Shown: piece by piece, positions 1-6,119 of the stretch
Layout of the letters: each line of letters starts with the position of its first letter
Numbering within the stretch: position 1 is the stretch's first letter
NCBI GenBank assembly: GCA_002783525.1
Contig: PFGS01000106.1
Span: 1 to 6,119 of the forward strand
Length of the DNA: 6,119 bases
Reading direction: 5' to 3'
Source of the DNA: Ignavibacteriales bacterium CG12_big_fil_rev_8_21_14_0_65_30_8
GTDB taxonomy: Bacteria; Bacteroidota; Ignavibacteria; Ignavibacteriales; Ignavibacteriaceae
Program-made: the position numbers and the translations under genes
The notes under the pieces: model-generated
Database searches by the model: none
Told to the model about the DNA's origin: nothing
Seen by the model: the letters and a program-made list of their open reading frames with translations, nothing else

Positions 1-558
1 AGGTAAATAAATTCTTCCTTTTTTGTAGTCTATCTCAATATCCTGAATAAAATTTGTTAATTGAAGTGCAGTACAAATTTTATCTGAAAAATAAAAAGCA
101 TCTTCATTTCTAATATTATTTAACTCCAGAATCAGTCTGCCAATGGGATTTGCTGAATTTTTACAATAATTTAAGACTTCTTCAAAATTTTCGTATCTTT
201 TTTTAGTTACATCTTGTTTGAAAGCAAATAATAAATTAATTAGACACTCTGGAGAAAGATTCTTTGTTTTAATAGTGTTTAGCAGAGCAGAATCAAAATC
301 ATTTTGGCAATTCCCCTCAGAAATAAATTTTACTCTTTCTGTCAATTCATCCAGTTTATTTATTCTTTCTTCGTTGGTAATATTACCTTCATCTGCAATA
401 TTATCAGCAGTGCGGGCAAACCAATAAATTATTGCAATATGTTTTTGCTGATCTTTTGGAATAAGAAAAGAAACCACAGGAAAATTCTCGTAATGTGATT
501 TAGCTAAATTTAGTGAAGACTTATAAGCGCTTTCAATATTTAATTTTGGGTTTTCCAT
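1..558 (-). CDS. hpnC: Squalene/phytoene synthase family protein, HpnC type (hydroxysqualene synthase), C-terminus cut by window edge
   Basis: The frame is open from an ATG at 558 to base 1: 186 codons without a stop. Family members are about 270-290 residues, so roughly the last third is missing. HpnC converts presqualene diphosphate, made by HpnD from two farnesyl diphosphates, to hydroxysqualene, which HpnE reduces to squalene for hopanoids or C30 carotenoids. Visible motifs are the first Asp-rich site, FARTADNIADEG (D52 and D56 of DxxxD; the usual second Asp is N53), then YCKNSANPIGRL at 131-142, and the second Asp-rich site, FIQDIEIDYKKGRIYLP (D173, D177), ending at the edge. The SANPIGRL wording separates HpnC from HpnD and CrtB. 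No Shine-Dalgarno is visible; the ATG is chosen because it gives the expected spacing to the first motif. The gene is preceded by a hairpin and probably has its own promoter, though I could not identify one. HpnC rather than another family member is likely but not proven. Confidence 0.88.
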   Translation of the reverse strand, partial: MENPKLNIESAYKSSLNLAKSHYENFPVVSFLIPKDQQKHIAIIYWFARTADNIADEGNITNEERINKLDELTERVKFISEGNCQNDFDSALLNTIKTKNLSPECLINLLFAFKQDVTKKRYENFEEVLNYCKNSANPIGRLILELNNIRNEDAFYFSDKICTALQLTNFIQDIEIDYKKGRIYLP

Positions 559-570
559 CAATTGCAATTG
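559..570. promoter_or_regulatory. Perfect 12-bp palindrome abutting the hpnC start codon
   Basis: CAATTGCAATTG equals its own reverse complement and touches the first base of the hpnC ATG on the minus strand. It could be an operator or could form a small hairpin in the leader RNA. In DNA this AT-rich a chance palindrome is quite possible, so a regulatory role is only a suggestion. Confidence 0.2.
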
Positions 571-633
571 CTTTATAATTATTCTAATTGTAAAATAATA
601 ATTAGTAGGTGAGAATTTAAGGATATCAGATAC

Positions 634-662
634 AAAAAGCCTCGAAAATGAAATCGGGGTTT
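634..662 (-). terminator. Imperfect hairpin with T-run, probable terminator after the sugar transferase gene
   Basis: Read on the minus strand, AAACCCCGA pairs with TCGAGGCTTT around an 8-base loop (TTTCATTT), with one C-A mismatch and one bulged C, and is followed by TTTTT and then G. It begins 22 bases after the sugar transferase stop and ends about 75 bases before the hpnC ATG. It therefore probably separates the two transcripts. Read on the plus strand the mismatch becomes a G-U pair and a run of eight T follows about 10 bases later, but no plus-strand gene needs it. The rest of the 559-684 gap is AT-rich, and I saw no clear promoter of the E. coli type or of the Bacteroidota TTG/TAnnTTTG type. 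Confidence 0.5.
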
Positions 663-684
663 AGATTATTAATTTTTTTTCTAA

Positions 685-1281
685 TTAAGGATTAAATATT
701 GAAAGGTCATATCTATAGATCGGTATTAGCACATTTCCTTTATTTCCACCTGTTATAGTTAAACAAAATGTTTTGTAAAGAATTTTTAGATCTAAAAGGA
801 GCGATCGGTTATTAAGATAATATTTATCGGCTTCAATAAGATGCTTGATTCCATTTTTATTTGATTTATTTATTTGCCACCAACCGGTTATTCCGGGTTT
901 TAAATTTATTTTTTCTCTTTGTAAATAGAACTCACTATAATGATTTTTAATTTCTAAAAGATCTTTTTGGTTTAAAGGCCGGGGCCCAACAAATTTCATT
1001 TCTCCTTTAATAATATTTATAAGCTGAGGTATCTCGTCAAGACCTGTCTTCCTCAATATATTTCCAAATGGGAAAATATCACTGTTACTATTTTTCATTG
1101 TTCTAAATTTGTAAATATTAAACCAATTATTATTTAAAGTCAGCCCTCTTTTTTGAACAAATACAGGGGTCTGTTTTGTTTGCAGAAAAATTATTAAACA
1201 AATAAATAAAGAGGGAATAAAAAATACAGCTAACAATATAATTGCAAATATTATCTCAATTGATCTCCTTGCTATTCTCAT
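685..1281 (-). CDS. Minimal sugar-phosphate transferase (polyprenyl-phosphate glycosyl-1-phosphate transferase, PglC/WcaJ-core type)
   Basis: Enzymes of this family (Bac_transf) move a sugar 1-phosphate from a UDP-sugar to undecaprenyl phosphate at the inner face of the cytoplasmic membrane, the first step of O-antigen, capsule or glycan assembly. The 198 residues show a basic start (RIARR), one hydrophobic re-entrant helix at about 9-34 with the helix-breaking P23, QKRG (43-46), YKFRTM (57-62), the catalytic dyad D82-E83 in LRKTGLDEIPQL, VGPRPL (98-103), PGITGWWQIN (129-138) and DLKILYKT (164-171). It lacks the four extra membrane helices of WbaP/WcaJ. The segment between KFRTM and the FG before LRK has 9 residues, about 10 fewer than in PglC as I recall it, and the usual NGRN reads NKSN. 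The ATG at 1281 fits the family N-terminus; AAAAGG lies 13 bases upstream, a weak ribosome site. The gene follows the surface protein gene by 21 bp, so cotranscription is likely. The sugar cannot be read from the sequence. Confidence 0.92.
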   Translation of the reverse strand: MRIARRSIEIIFAIILLAVFFIPSLFICLIIFLQTKQTPVFVQKRGLTLNNNWFNIYKFRTMKNSNSDIFPFGNILRKTGLDEIPQLINIIKGEMKFVGPRPLNQKDLLEIKNHYSEFYLQREKINLKPGITGWWQINKSNKNGIKHLIEADKYYLNNRSLLLDLKILYKTFCLTITGGNKGNVLIPIYRYDLSIFNP

Positions 1282-1302
1282 ATAAAATAAATTGCCTTTT
1301 AC

Positions 1303-4300
1303 TTACTTTAATAACAACATTTTCTTAGTTTGTACAAAACCAACATTTGTTGATAGTCTATAAAAATATACTCCACTTGCTGCATTTTGTCCATATTTGT
1401 CTTTCCCATTCCAGTAAACAATGTGATAACCTGCATCAGCTTTTTCATTAAATAGTGTATTTACCTCTTTACCAAGTATATCATATATTTTTATTGTAAC
1501 TGATGAGATATCAGGTATATAAAATTTTATAGAAGTAGAGGGATTAAATGGATTAGGACTGTTTTGCATTAATTCTGCTTTTGCCAGCGCATTAAGTGAA
1601 ACTTTAATTGCATCGTAATACTTAAAATTTCCGTCAACATCTAATTGTTTTAGTCTATAAGAAAATTTTATACCTCCTATAGGTTGATCTTTAAATGAAT
1701 AGTCTTTGGGCGAATTACTGTTCCCTGCACCCGGAACAAATCCAATTTTTGTCCAGGCTAAAGGCTGATCACTGAAGGATGAACGCTGAACTTCGAATCC
1801 ATAATTATTTACCTCTGTAGCGGTTTGCCAAATTAGTATAACAAAACTGTCTTCAGATTTTGCAGAAAATTTTGTTAACTCAACAGGCAATGGACCTGCT
1901 CCTGTTGTAAAACTAAACACTTGTGAGCTATTTGTTTTTTCCAGAGAATTACTTGAAGCAGTAACACGCCAGTAATAGGTTGTGTTCGGTTCCAATCCTG
2001 CTAATGATAATGAATCTGATGTCACTCCCGTTGTATCAAGAAATATAGTACCTGAACCAAAATTGACATCTGTATTCACCTCTAGTCTAAATGAATTTGC
2101 TCCGTCAGTAACCGGCCATGAAAGTGTTGGATCTGTTGGAACATCTGTAGATCCACTTTCCGGAACTATCAAAGTAGACTGAGTTACTGATGACACAGTT
2201 GTAAAATATCTTACTGTAGAATAATCACTATAATTACCACTACTTGTTAAAGCGGTAACTCTCCAATAATATTTTGTACTATCTGTTAATCCGGCTATCT
2301 GTTTTGTGTTTAAACCTACTGTATCCTGATCATAAATAACTTCACCATCAAAACCAGATGCCGTGTTTACTTCCAACCTGTATTTATCCGCTCCGGTTAC
2401 TGATGACCAGCTTAATGTTGGTGAAAGTGAAACTCCCGTTGCATTATTTGTTGGTGAACTTAGTGCTGTTGTTGCTAACTTTGTTGTAAAACTATAAACT
2501 GATGATGTATTTGTTTTCCACAGCCCACTGCTCGTTGCTGTTACTCTCCAATAATATGTTGTGTTATTTGATAAAGATAACCCGTTCAATACTTTAGATG
2601 TTGCTGATGTGGTTGTATCAAGTTTTACTGTACCAGTAAAATCAGATGAGGTATTTACTTCCAGGTGATATGAACTTGCACCTGTTGCTGCCGGCCAGCT
2701 GAATGTTGGAGTTAATGAAATGCTTAATGCATCATCACTCGGCGAAGTTAATGATGCTTGTCCTGTAGTAAAATTAAAGACTGAACTTTCATCACTTGTG
2801 TTTCCACCGTTTGTTAATGCTGTTACTCTCCAGTAATATTTTGTGTTGTCAATCAGCCCACCTATCTGTTTTGATGTCTGACTAATAGTATCCTGATCAT
2901 ATATTACAGTGCCGGAAAAATTTGATGCCGTGTTTACTTCAAGCCTGTATCCGGTAGTACCACCTGTAGCCGACCATATTAAGATTGGACTCAGTGAAAC
3001 ATCTGTTGCATTATTTGCGGGTGAAATAAGTGTAGATGCAGCCAACTGAGTTGTAAAACTATAAACTGCGGACGTATTTGTTTTAGATAAAGCATTGCTC
3101 GAAGCTGTAACTCTCCAGTAATATAAAGTGTTATATTCTAACGAAGTACCGCCCAATATCTTTGAAGTTGCTGTAGTTGTAGTGTCTAAAATTGTTGTAC
3201 CGGTAAAAGTATTATTAGTGTTTACTTCAAGTCTATATTTATTTGTTCCTGTTGGACCGACAGGCCAGATAAATTCCGGGTTAATTGAGTTATTGGTAGA
3301 GCCATTAACAGGAGAAGTGCCGGCACTTTGTTGCGTGGTTGTAAAATTAAATATAGAAGATACATCACCTGAGTTACCACCGGAGTTTTTAGCTGTTACC
3401 CTCCAGTAATAGGTTGTGTTATCGCTCAGACCGCCGATCTGTTTTGATGCAAGACTTACAGTATCCTGGTTATAAATTACAGTACCGGAAAAATCTGATG
3501 CTGTATTTACCTCAAGCCTGTATTTATTGGCGCCTGTTACTGAAGACCAATTTAATGTTGGTGAAAGCGAAACTCCCGTTACATTATCAGATGGGGAAGT
3601 GAGTGTTGTTGCTGCTAACTTTGTCGTGAAACTGTAAGTTGATGATGAATTTGTTTTTGACAGTGAATTACTCGAAGCAGTAACTCTCCAGTAATAAGTT
3701 GTATTATAAATTAAAGAGACTCCGTCCATTGTCTTTGATGTAGAAGCTGTCGTTGTATCCAGCTTAACTGTTCCAGTGAAATCAGAAGTTGTATTTACTT
3801 CCAACCTATATTTATTTGCACCGGTAGTAGCTGGCCAGGATAATGTGGGTGTTAGTGATACACTAAAAGCGCCGTTAGACGGTGAGGTTAGTGATGATTG
3901 CTCAGTAGTAAAATTAAATATTGAAGAAACATCTCCCCAGTTTCCTGAAGAATTTTTAGCACTTACTCGCCAATAATATTTTGTGCTGTCACTGAGACTG
4001 CCAATTTGTTTTGAATTTAAGCTGACTGTATCCTGATCGTAAATTACAGTACCCGAAAAATCTGAAGCTTGGTTTACTTCGAGCCTGTATTTATCGGCAC
4101 CGCTTACAGCCGACCAGCTTAATGTTGGCGAAAGTGAGCTGCCCGTTGCATTATTAGTTGGTGAACTAAGTGTGGGAGCTGCTGGAGCAGTTGTAGTAGA
4201 AGTTGTATTTGAATTTCCGCCTTGTCCTGTTACAGAACTCTTATCTGCTCTTACACGGTAATAATATGTGGTGTTGCCGGTTAATCCAGTTATATTTTTG

Positions 4301-6119
4301 GTTAATACACTGCCGGCATCAAGATTATTATATCCAGTAACAAAAGAACTAAAATTCGAATTTGTTGAGACATCCAGTAAGTATTTATCAACTATTCCAA
4401 CAGTGGCTGCTGTCCAGTTTGCGGTAAAGGATGTTGTCCCTAAACTCGTTGCAGCAGTTGCAGTCGGCACTACCATTGCATAACTCTCTACCCAGTTAGA
4501 TGTGCTGCCTGTAAGTGCAAAATTTGTAAGTGTGCCGTTATTACCATTAGATGTTTGATCGTATAAAGTTGTTATCCCTGTATTAGTTCCGCCTGCTGTT
4601 CCTAAATCAAATCTATAATAAGCTACCAGACCGGATGTTGTAGGATCTATAATATTAGTCATAGCTGTTTGCAACTGAGCCTGTGTACGGGCAACGTTCC
4701 ATATTCGCACTTCGTCCATTATACCATTAAAATATTCTATGTAACTGGAGCCGTCACTTCTAGCTCCCAACGTCAATGGTGTTGAATTATTTAAATTAAT
4801 TGTGCTGGAAGCTGTACCGGAATTATTAAGTACCCCATCTATATAAATTTTTGCAGTAGCCCCGCTCCTGGTAACAGCTACGTGATGCCAATGATTATCG
4901 GTAACAACAACAGTACTTGCAATTACTAAATACGGGTTATTATTATCATCAATTTCAAATCTTATTGAACCATCAGTAAATTTATATAGTCTAAAAAAGT
5001 TACCGTGACCTGCACTGGCTCTTTTCGCAATTATAGTCTGAAACGAACCTGTTGTTCCGGTTTTTATATAAGCTTCAAGTGTAAAATCACCAGTGCCAAA
5101 ATTTCCTAATGAATTATTAGTGCTTACATAATCATTAGTCCCATCAAAATTAATTGCATTGCCCGGTGCTGTCATAGTGGTCGCTGTATTCATAGGATTA
5201 TTTGTTCCGCTACTTGTATTATAAACTTCACTACCTGCTGATCCGTTATATTCTGTAACCATTACCCGATATTCGGAGCCGGTTGTTAAATTTGTAACTG
5301 TTACACTGGTTCCTGTTCCGGTATAAACACAGTACCAGCCCGATGAACCTATCTGTGTTCCCGAACCAAAAACTGTATTTGCTGTATAGGTTGTGTTGTC
5401 TGTCGGTGAAACAGTTCCTGTATTAACTTGTTTAATGAATACCGCTCTGGCTGAACCGTTACCATTTGTCCAGCTAATCGTTGCCTGAGTTGTTTGTATA
5501 CTGCTGGCTGTAATGTTACTTGCCTGGGTTGTTGGTGGTGTTGTAAGTGGAGATGAAGTTGAACCAAGAGTCCAACGTGAGAACGAATCAATTCCGCTTA
5601 ATGTAACAGTATGTGTTGTTGTATTTACTGTGCCCCCTGATTTTATCCAAGTTGTTCCGTTGTCGGTAGATTTGAATAAGATTAATGTTGATTCTGTAAG
5701 CCCGTTTAATTCAACCGGATCATAATGGAATACAAGCGTTGCATTTAATCCTGCATTATTTGTTGGCGTAATGTCATAATATCTTTTGATTCCGCTATTA
5801 CCGTTGCCTGTCTGAATAGAACTCCCCCTTGTAATAATGGTACTGCCAAAATTTGAGTTGCTTGTTAATTCAGCACCAAGCCCGGCAATATTTTTAGAAG
5901 CAGGGGCGTTTATTGTTTGTGTAGTTGATAATGTACCACCCAGCACTATATTCCCTGTTGATTCACTTACATTAGCATTTGAACCAAGGCTCAATGATTT
6001 AGAATTTAAATCTAAATTTCCGCTAGATAATGTGAGAGTTCCGTTAACTGTTATATTATTAGAAAGGAGTACATTATTTGCAGCTTTGTTAGTAATTAGG
6101 TTATTAAAAGTTTCACCAT
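1303..6119 (-). CDS. Giant multidomain T9SS-secreted surface protein (LamG + FnIII repeats + type A sorting tail), N-terminus cut by window edge
   Basis: The frame is open from the right edge to a TAA at 1303-1305: 1604 residues plus two bases of another codon. Counting from the edge, residues 1-73 are beta-helix-like, 74-184 a module common in Bacteroidota secreted proteins, 190-315 FnIII-like, 318-541 LamG/concanavalin-type, 547-641 FnIII, 648-1405 eight FnIII repeats, 1408-1510 a pre-sorting module and 1513-1604 the T9SS type A tail. Such proteins cross the outer membrane through the T9SS, lose the tail and stay on the surface or are released. The LamG domain suggests carbohydrate or adhesin binding and the FnIII array a stalk; both roles are inferred. 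I see no catalytic domain. A signal peptide is expected beyond the edge. The TTG at 5994 is not the start, because in-frame coding with similar character continues upstream of it. The gene looks more GC-rich than hpnC: 40% against about 25% in one hand-counted 60-base line of each. Confidence 0.9.
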   Translation of the reverse strand, partial: GETFNNLITNKAANNVLLSNNITVNGTLTLSSGNLDLNSKSLSLGSNANVSESTGNIVLGGTLSTTQTINAPASKNIAGLGAELTSNSNFGSTIITRGSSIQTGNGNSGIKRYYDITPTNNAGLNATLVFHYDPVELNGLTESTLILFKSTDNGTTWIKSGGTVNTTTHTVTLSGIDSFSRWTLGSTSSPLTTPPTTQASNITASSIQTTQATISWTNGNGSARAVFIKQVNTGTVSPTDNTTYTANTVFGSGTQIGSSGWYCVYTGTGTSVTVTNLTTGSEYRVMVTEYNGSAGSEVYNTSSGTNNPMNTATTMTAPGNAINFDGTNDYVSTNNSLGNFGTGDFTLEAYIKTGTTGSFQTIIAKRASAGHGNFFRLYKFTDGSIRFEIDDNNNPYLVIASTVVVTDNHWHHVAVTRSGATAKIYIDGVLNNSGTASSTINLNNSTPLTLGARSDGSSYIEYFNGIMDEVRIWNVARTQAQLQTAMTNIIDPTTSGLVAYYRFDLGTAGGTNTGITTLYDQTSNGNNGTLTNFALTGSTSNWVESYAMVVPTATAATSLGTTSFTANWTAATVGIVDKYLLDVSTNSNFSSFVTGYNNLDAGSVLTKNITGLTGNTTYYYRVRADKSSVTGQGGNSNTTSTTTAPAAPTLSSPTNNATGSSLSPTLSWSAVSGADKYRLEVNQASDFSGTVIYDQDTVSLNSKQIGSLSDSTKYYWRVSAKNSSGNWGDVSSIFNFTTEQSSLTSPSNGAFSVSLTPTLSWPATTGANKYRLEVNTTSDFTGTVKLDTTTASTSKTMDGVSLIYNTTYYWRVTASSNSLSKTNSSSTYSFTTKLAATTLTSPSDNVTGVSLSPTLNWSSVTGANKYRLEVNTASDFSGTVIYNQDTVSLASKQIGGLSDNTTYYWRVTAKNSGGNSGDVSSIFNFTTTQQSAGTSPVNGSTNNSINPEFIWPVGPTGTNKYRLEVNTNNTFTGTTILDTTTTATSKILGGTSLEYNTLYYWRVTASSNALSKTNTSAVYSFTTQLAASTLISPANNATDVSLSPILIWSATGGTTGYRLEVNTASNFSGTVIYDQDTISQTSKQIGGLIDNTKYYWRVTALTNGGNTSDESSVFNFTTGQASLTSPSDDALSISLTPTFSWPAATGASSYHLEVNTSSDFTGTVKLDTTTSATSKVLNGLSLSNNTTYYWRVTATSSGLWKTNTSSVYSFTTKLATTALSSPTNNATGVSLSPTLSWSSVTGADKYRLEVNTASGFDGEVIYDQDTVGLNTKQIAGLTDSTKYYWRVTALTSSGNYSDYSTVRYFTTVSSVTQSTLIVPESGSTDVPTDPTLSWPVTDGANSFRLEVNTDVNFGSGTIFLDTTGVTSDSLSLAGLEPNTTYYWRVTASSNSLEKTNSSQVFSFTTGAGPLPVELTKFSAKSEDSFVILIWQTATEVNNYGFEVQRSSFSDQPLAWTKIGFVPGAGNSNSPKDYSFKDQPIGGIKFSYRLKQLDVDGNFKYYDAIKVSLNALAKAELMQNSPNPFNPSTSIKFYIPDISSVTIKIYDILGKEVNTLFNEKADAGYHIVYWNGKDKYGQNAASGVYFYRLSTNVGFVQTKKMLLLK
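1306..1580 (-). other. T9SS type A C-terminal sorting domain (protein region)
   Basis: These 92 residues carry AELMQNSPNPFNPSTSIKF, then VTIKIYDILGKEVNTL, YHIVYWNGKDKYG, ASGVYFYRL and the basic end QTKKMLLLK. This matches the three conserved blocks of the Por_Secre_tail type A signal. In characterised T9SS the tail is recognised at the outer-membrane translocon and removed by the PorU sortase, which can attach the cargo to anionic LPS. Confidence 0.93.
1581..1902 (-). other. Pre-sorting beta-sandwich module (protein region)
   Basis: About 105 residues between the last FnIII repeat and the sorting tail read GPLPVELTKFSA, VILIWQTATEVNNYGFEVQR, then GAGNSNSPKDYSF and FSYRLKQLDVDG. This wording is typical of the module that precedes the type A tail in many Ignavibacteria and Bacteroidota secreted proteins. 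It probably positions the tail and has no known activity. Confidence 0.75.
1903..4176 (-). repeat. Eight tandem FnIII-like repeats organised as four A-B pairs
   Basis: In protein order the units are A1 4176-3898, B1 3897-3610, A2 3609-3328, B2 3327-3037, A3 3036-2758, B3 2757-2470, A4 2469-2179 and B4 2178-1903, each 276-291 bp (92-97 residues). The A-B pairs measure 567, 573, 567 and 567 bp. Both types share an SP start, a (P)xxxW strand, YRLEVN (FRLEVN in B4, YHLEVN in B3), YYWRV and a final FTT. A units have VIY(D/N)QDT and KQI, and end in FNFTT in three of four cases. B units have LDTT and YYWRVTASSNxLxKTN (ATSSGLWKTN in B3), then FSFTT or YSFTT. The three internal B-to-A junctions read FTT(K/Q)LA. 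The pattern implies duplication of a two-domain block. The fold is inferred from the sequence pattern. Confidence 0.92.
4195..4477 (-). other. Single FnIII domain before the repeat array (protein region)
   Basis: About 95 residues run from VVPTATAATSLGTTSFTANW through LDVSTNSNFSSFV and NITGLTGNTTYYYRVRAD. The fold pattern matches the array (LxVS strand, YYYRV near the end), but the sequence is clearly divergent from both the A and B types. It is therefore not part of the expanded block. Confidence 0.8.
4485..5166 (-). other. LamG/concanavalin A-like lectin domain (protein region)
   Basis: About 224 residues begin NAINFDGTNDYV and continue with GDFTLEAYIKTG, HWHHVAVTRSGATAKIYIDG, LTLGARSDGS, FNGIMDEVRIWNVARTQAQL, LVAYYRFD and a closing DQTSNGNNGTL. 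This is the standard Laminin_G_3 pattern. Domains of this family often bind glycans or act as adhesive modules. No ligand can be assigned here. Confidence 0.92.
5172..5550 (-). other. FnIII-like module with GWYCVY motif (protein region)
   Basis: About 125 residues include TTQASNITASSIQTTQATIS, then WTNGNGSARAVFIKQ, NTTYTANTVFGSGTQIG, SSGWYCVYTGTG, VTNLTTGSEYRVMVTEYNG and a closing NTSSGTNNP. This module recurs in T9SS cargo proteins of Bacteroidota relatives. Its role is unknown and is probably structural. Confidence 0.75.
5565..5897 (-). other. Conserved N-terminal module of T9SS cargo (IAGLGAEL...RWTLG, protein region)
   Basis: About 110 residues read NIAGLGAEL, then GIKRYYDITPTNNAGLNATL, VFHYDPVELNGL, LILFKSTDNGTTWIKSGG and SGIDSFSRWTLG. 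I recognise this as a recurrent beta-rich module in secreted Bacteroidota proteins, often found after beta-helix stretches. Its function is unknown. Confidence 0.65.
5898..6119 (-). other. Beta-helix-like stretch at the visible N-terminus (protein region)
   Basis: The frame continues through the right edge as GETFNNLITNKAANNVLL, then NNITVNGTLTLSSGNLDLNS. This V-x-G-T-L-x-L-x-S-G-x-L rhythm is typical of right-handed beta-helix rungs in secreted adhesins. More rungs and a signal peptide are expected beyond the edge. Confidence 0.6.

Noticed and set aside
218..498. Plus-strand open frames at 218-427 and 304-498
   Set aside because: They lie fully inside the minus-strand hpnC frame, which carries clear family motifs. 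Their own translations show no recognisable features.
559..684. Promoter for hpnC
   Set aside because: The gap is AT-rich with many TATAAT-like words, but I found no -35/-10 pair or Bacteroidota TTG/TAnnTTTG pair with acceptable spacing, so no site is called.
1903..4176. Regularly spaced similar blocks as a CRISPR array
   Set aside because: The spacing of about 280-290 bp, continuous open frame and protein-level conservation show coding FnIII repeats.
1982..5725. Several short open frames on the plus strand, and one at 5349-5591 on the minus strand, inside the surface protein gene
   Set aside because: They are shadows of the repetitive coding frame. Those at 1982, 3128 and 3776 resemble each other only because they are antisense to the same FnIII repeats.
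5992..5994. TTG at 5994 as the start of the surface protein
   Set aside because: The frame stays open for 41 more codons to the right edge and encodes a beta-helix-like sequence continuous with what follows. No ribosome site or signal peptide is present at the TTG.
6096..6119. ATG exactly at the right edge on the minus strand
   Set aside because: It is in a different frame from the surface protein and meets TAA after seven codons.

Overview
The window is AT-rich and holds three genes, all on the minus strand. Two of them run off the window edges. The long right-hand gene ends in a type IX secretion (T9SS) type A sorting domain, which places the DNA in the Bacteroidota/Ignavibacteriota/Chlorobi group. 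The wording of that tail (NSPNPFNPST, SGVYFYRL, final KKMLLLK) and of the module before it (LPVEL, TEVNNYGFEVQR, YRLKQLDVDG) is most like Ignavibacteria-type genomes. The lineage is inferred from remembered family patterns, not from a search.

Right to left, which is the direction of transcription: (1) Bases 6119-1303 encode the last 1604 residues of a very large secreted surface protein; its start lies beyond the right edge. In order it has a beta-helix-like N-terminal stretch, a module common in T9SS cargo, a fibronectin-III-like domain, a LamG/concanavalin-type domain, one more FnIII domain, eight FnIII repeats arranged as four A-B pairs of about 567 bp, a pre-sorting module and the sorting tail. 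(2) Only 21 bp after it, bases 1281-685 encode a 198-residue sugar-phosphate transferase of the minimal PglC/WcaJ-core type, which starts glycans on a polyprenyl-phosphate carrier. (3) After a 126-bp gap containing a terminator-like hairpin, bases 558-1 encode the first 186 residues of an HpnC-type squalene/hydroxysqualene synthase, cut by the left edge.

The first two genes may share a transcript. T9SS cargo is anchored to a lipid-linked glycan in the best-studied species, so a glycan-initiating enzyme next to a T9SS cargo gene is suggestive, but nothing in the sequence proves the link. The HpnC-type gene is probably a separate unit for squalene, hopanoid or carotenoid synthesis. I see no tRNA, rRNA, insertion sequence, CRISPR array or riboswitch, and no clearly new system. 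The most notable structure is the two-domain higher-order repeat in the surface protein.
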